This document shows, piece by piece, positions 29,181 to 31,619 of a stretch of 31,619 bases of DNA. The stretch's first letter is position 1. Every line of letters begins with the position of its first letter. The stretch covers positions 1-31,619 of the IMG/VR virus record IMGVR_UViG_3300021085_000127. One strand, written 5' to 3'. Made by a program: the position numbers and the translations under genes. The stretch is from a virus. The notes beneath the pieces were generated by a model that was not told the DNA's origin, searched no databases, and was given only the letters and a program-made list of their open reading frames with translations.

Positions 29181-30540
29181 TGAGTACATGCGAAAGGTTG
29201 GCGCCTTTCTTGCACCTGACTATTTCCAAGGGCCCTACAAAGGACTATTCAAAGAAGTAACCAAGTTCGTTGCCAAATACAACAAACTCCCATCTCTCGA
29301 AGCATTTAAGATTGAGATTGATGAGAACAATACAATGGGTGAAGATGACTACCGTCAAGGTGTTGACCTTCTTCCTGACCTTTTTACACCAGAACCCGAA
29401 AACCTTGATTGGTTAATTGAACGCACCGAGAAGTGGTGTCAAGACCGTGCTGTGTTCAATGCAGTGATGGAGTCTATCTCTATCATTGATGGTAAACACG
29501 CAACCATGCAAAAGAACGCAATCCCTGATGTCTTATCTAAGGCATTGGGTGTTTCGTTTGACACTAACATTGGTCACGACTATCTAGAGAACGTGGATGG
29601 TCGTTATGATTTCTACCACGAACAAGAAGAGAGGATACCCTTTGACCTTGATTACTTTAACCAGATTACTAAAGGCGGTTTGCCGAACAAGACTCTTAAC
29701 ATCGCCTTGGCTGGTACTGGTGTTGGTAAGTCTCTGTTTATGTGTCATGTCGCTGCCAGTGCATTAAGTCAAGGACGCAATGCCCTGTACATCACAATGG
29801 AGATGGCAGAAGAACGTATCGCAGAACGTATTGACGCAAACTTATTGAACGTACCGATTGACCAGTTGGAGAATCTATCTAAGGATATGTTCACCGACAA
29901 GGTTCAACAGATTGCAGCTAAGACTCAAGGTAAACTTATTATTAAAGAGTATCCGACTGGACAGGCAAACACTAGTCACTTCCGTGCATTGTTGAATGAA
30001 CTGAAACTCAAGAAGAACTTTGTACCTGAGATTATCTTTATTGATTATCTAAATATCTGTGCGTCAAGTAGAATGAAAGGAATGGGTGGTGCTATCAACT
30101 CTTATTCTTATATCAAGAGTATCGCAGAAGAACTACGTGGTCTTGCGGTTGAGTTCAATGTACCTATCATGTCTGCTACCCAGACTACTCGTTCTGGTTA
30201 CAGTAATGATGATGTTGGTCTGGAGGACACATCCGAATCCTTTGGTCTACCCGCAACTGCTGACTTGATGTTCGCATTGATATCTAATGATGAACTAAAT
30301 AACCTTGGTAAGATAATGGTTAAACAGTTGAAGAATCGTTACAATGACCCGACACGTCACAACCGATTCACTGTCAAGGTTGACCGTAGTAAGATGCGTC
30401 TGACCGATGATGATGATGAAGAGATGATACCTAGTGCTGACCCCGATAAGGGATGGGATGACAAACCAATCTTTGATAACAGTTCTGCTGGTCAGAGAAT
30501 GAGTCAAGAACAAAAATTTAAAAACTTTAGGATGGAATGA
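29131..30540 (+). CDS. 41: Replicative DNA helicase gp41 (DnaB-like)
   Basis: Hexameric 5'-3' helicase of the replisome. 469 residues (T4 gp41 475). N-terminal domain MNINLEQTILRNLLTNDEYM; RecA-like core with Walker A GTGVGKS at 195-201, TMEMAEERIAERID (catalytic Glu region), Walker B IIFIDYLN at 301-308, and ATQTTRSGYSN (DnaB H4-type). The acidic Asp-rich tail near 420-445 is typical. ATG 29131 has GGAGGAAAT upstream and matches the family N-terminus; the longer frame from 29080 is not supported. Last bases overlap the next start. Confidence 0.96.
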   Translation: MNINLEQTILRNLLTNDEYMRKVGAFLAPDYFQGPYKGLFKEVTKFVAKYNKLPSLEAFKIEIDENNTMGEDDYRQGVDLLPDLFTPEPENLDWLIERTEKWCQDRAVFNAVMESISIIDGKHATMQKNAIPDVLSKALGVSFDTNIGHDYLENVDGRYDFYHEQEERIPFDLDYFNQITKGGLPNKTLNIALAGTGVGKSLFMCHVAASALSQGRNALYITMEMAEERIAERIDANLLNVPIDQLENLSKDMFTDKVQQIAAKTQGKLIIKEYPTGQANTSHFRALLNELKLKKNFVPEIIFIDYLNICASSRMKGMGGAINSYSYIKSIAEELRGLAVEFNVPIMSATQTTRSGYSNDDVGLEDTSESFGLPATADLMFALISNDELNNLGKIMVKQLKNRYNDPTRHNRFTVKVDRSKMRLTDDDDEEMIPSADPDKGWDDKPIFDNSSAGQRMSQEQKFKNFRME

Positions 30541-30785
30541 TGGAAAATTACGTATGGCCTCTAGTCACTACACTGTTGATGTTCGTATCATTCTGGGTGG
30601 GTAAAATTACATCCTTTGCTGATGGGTTTGACGAAGGTCATGATGAAGGTGTCATGGTTGGCAGTAAAGCAACTGCAAGAGTCGTTATGGAATATATGAG
30701 AGACAAATACGATTTGAAGGTAAGTGACCCTGAGATTCGTAATGTGATTGATAACATTAGTATAGATTTTGTAGAAAAAGAATGA
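30540..30785 (+). CDS. Small single-pass membrane protein
   Basis: 81 residues (82 if the ATG at 30537 is used). One N-terminal transmembrane helix (about residues 4-23, VWPLVTTLLMFVSFWVGKIT), then a soluble acidic Asp/Glu-Gly segment and a C-terminal helix. GGA lies close upstream; the start overlaps the gp41 stop (ATGATG). Orientation with the N-terminus outside is likely. Function unknown. Confidence 0.65.
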   Translation: MENYVWPLVTTLLMFVSFWVGKITSFADGFDEGHDEGVMVGSKATARVVMEYMRDKYDLKVSDPEIRNVIDNISIDFVEKE

Positions 30786-31480
30786 TATACGCAAAGGAAA
30801 TAACTACCCCCGACACTTTTTGTGTCGAGATTAGGAAGACGTGTCTACAATGGGCAAAAGAAGTTCTTGAAGAACCATCTCTTGAACACCCACATTTAAA
30901 ACGAAGAGCCTTGAAACATAGTATTATCAACTCCACCCCTTGGTCGGATTGGGATAAGATTATTGAATTGGTTGGTAGTGAAGAAGCAAGAGAAATAAAA
31001 CGCAGACAAATAAAAATGTTGCGTAAGTATGGTGAGGTGGATAGGATTGTTATACAACAGTACGATTTACCTGAAGATGTATCTAAAGTGATACAGGATG
31101 AGGTCTTTGAACATTGGGGTATCCCACATTCAGAGACAATGCCAATCTTACAAATACAACACGGAGGTGAGTTACTGCACCCCCATAAAGGTCACGCAAG
31201 AAAGTCAAGTATGTTCTGTTTATTATCTGGAGAGGGAGAAGTTACTAAGTGGTATGATTGTAAAGAAGACTTAAACATACCGAAGTCATTTCACATTCCT
31301 GATATGGATAAACTAACCGTAGTTGAGGAACACGCCTTGAGAGAAGATAAGTGGACACTATTCAACCATGAAGCATGGCATAGTGTTCATAGGAACAGTA
31401 CAGTAGGAACTAGAATTAACATTGGTGTTGATTTTAAAACAATGAATATTAACGAGTGCATGGAGTATTTTAATGAGTGA
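30782..31480 (+). CDS. Cupin/2OG-oxygenase-like protein
   Basis: 232 residues. The C-terminal half shows a beta-helix oxygenase pattern: LQIQHGGELLHPHKGHARKSSMF (123-145) with H133/H135 or H138 as metal ligands, FCLLSGEGEVTKWYD strand, then WTLFNHEAWHSVHRNSTVGTRINIGVDF (191-218) with H196/H200 and R211. This is reminiscent of aspartyl-hydroxylase-like phage proteins. The N-terminal half is helical and unmatched. ATG overlaps the preceding stop. Which His residues act cannot be decided by eye. Confidence 0.6.
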   Translation: MIYAKEITTPDTFCVEIRKTCLQWAKEVLEEPSLEHPHLKRRALKHSIINSTPWSDWDKIIELVGSEEAREIKRRQIKMLRKYGEVDRIVIQQYDLPEDVSKVIQDEVFEHWGIPHSETMPILQIQHGGELLHPHKGHARKSSMFCLLSGEGEVTKWYDCKEDLNIPKSFHIPDMDKLTVVEEHALREDKWTLFNHEAWHSVHRNSTVGTRINIGVDFKTMNINECMEYFNE

Positions 31481-31619
31481 AGTAAATTTGGTCGCAATTT
31501 CAAAACCAAGTGCTACAACGGATTGTTACACTGCGAGCGAGTTGGTCGCATATACGGCTAGGGTGAGTAATCCTGCTAACCAGAGTAACACGAAGACTGC
31601 ACCCAAGTTGTTAAACTAT
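31473..31619 (+). CDS. thyX: Flavin-dependent thymidylate synthase ThyX (3' partial)
   Basis: The first 49 residues of a ThyX-type protein: ELVAYTARVSNPANQSNT followed by APKLLNY matches the conserved N-terminus (A-x-x-A-R-V-S-N-P-x-N-Q...A-x-x-L-L-x-Y). ThyX methylates dUMP to dTMP with FAD and methylenetetrahydrofolate. The catalytic RHRxxS-type motif lies beyond the window end. ATG overlaps the previous gene by eight bases. It would use dUMP made by the dCMP deaminase at 18755. Confidence 0.88.
   Translation, partial: MSEVNLVAISKPSATTDCYTASELVAYTARVSNPANQSNTKTAPKLLNY

Noticed and set aside
1-31619. CRISPR arrays, insertion sequences, integrase or attachment sites
   Set aside because: No regularly spaced repeats, transposase-like frames, integrase or direct-repeat ends were seen; consistent with a lytic phage genome segment.

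Overview
The window is part of a T4-like (Straboviridae/Kyanoviridae-type) contractile-tailed phage genome, most likely a marine one. The evidence is an almost complete T4 core in T4-like order: prohead protease gp21, scaffold gp22 and major capsid gp23, then uvsY, uvsW, late sigma gp55, gp47, gp46, clamp gp45, clamp loader gp44/gp62, regA, DNA polymerase gp43, uvsX and helicase gp41. Marine-phage style accessory genes (Hsp20, MazG-like, ThyX, 2OG-oxygenase/cupin folds, sugar-nucleotide enzymes) lie among them. The host cannot be named from the sequence. Promoters match a standard bacterial sigma70 consensus, and TATAAATA late promoters match the T4 gp55/gp45-dependent type.

Layout. 1-2960: head morphogenesis genes, closed by a UUCG-loop terminator. 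3033-3375: a late-promoter unit for a small lipoprotein. 3381-5752: a leftward island with tRNA-Gly(UCC), a ParB-box protein and a DruA/DUF4338-like protein. 5778-7422: six small orphan genes behind two strong sigma70-type promoters. 7431-7989: a late-promoter tail-tube-like structural gene. 8023-18001: recombination, late-transcription and replication genes (uvsY, uvsW, 55, 47, a Mom-like DNA modification enzyme, 46, 45, 44). 18028-20169: small membrane proteins, a MazG-like enzyme, dCMP deaminase, gp62 and RegA. 20169-22156: cupin, Hsp20 and glycosyltransferase-like genes. 22205-25929: gp43 and an archaeo-eukaryotic-primase-like protein. 25922-27801: sugar epimerase and dehydrogenase. 27731-31619: uvsX, gp41, another oxygenase-like protein and the start of thyX.

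How it fits together. Clamp, loader, polymerase, helicase, UvsX/UvsY/UvsW and gp46/47 supply recombination-dependent replication. gp55 with the clamp would fire the TATAAATA promoters for capsid, lipoprotein and tail genes. dCMP deaminase, MazG-like and ThyX tune nucleotide pools. Mom-like, DruA-like/ParB-like and sugar enzymes are candidates for DNA or surface modification and host-defence interplay.

Main unusual points: (a) a leftward DruA-like plus ParB-like pair; (b) a Mom-like gene between gp47 and gp46; (c) a family of promoters with exactly 17-bp spacers, several with the -35 hexamer built around the stop codon of the upstream gene, two apparently giving leaderless mRNAs; (d) a consensus antisense promoter with no leftward gene in front of it; (e) a palindrome-rich leader before hsp20. 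Almost no stretch lacks a gene: the largest gap (2961-3138) holds a terminator and a late promoter.
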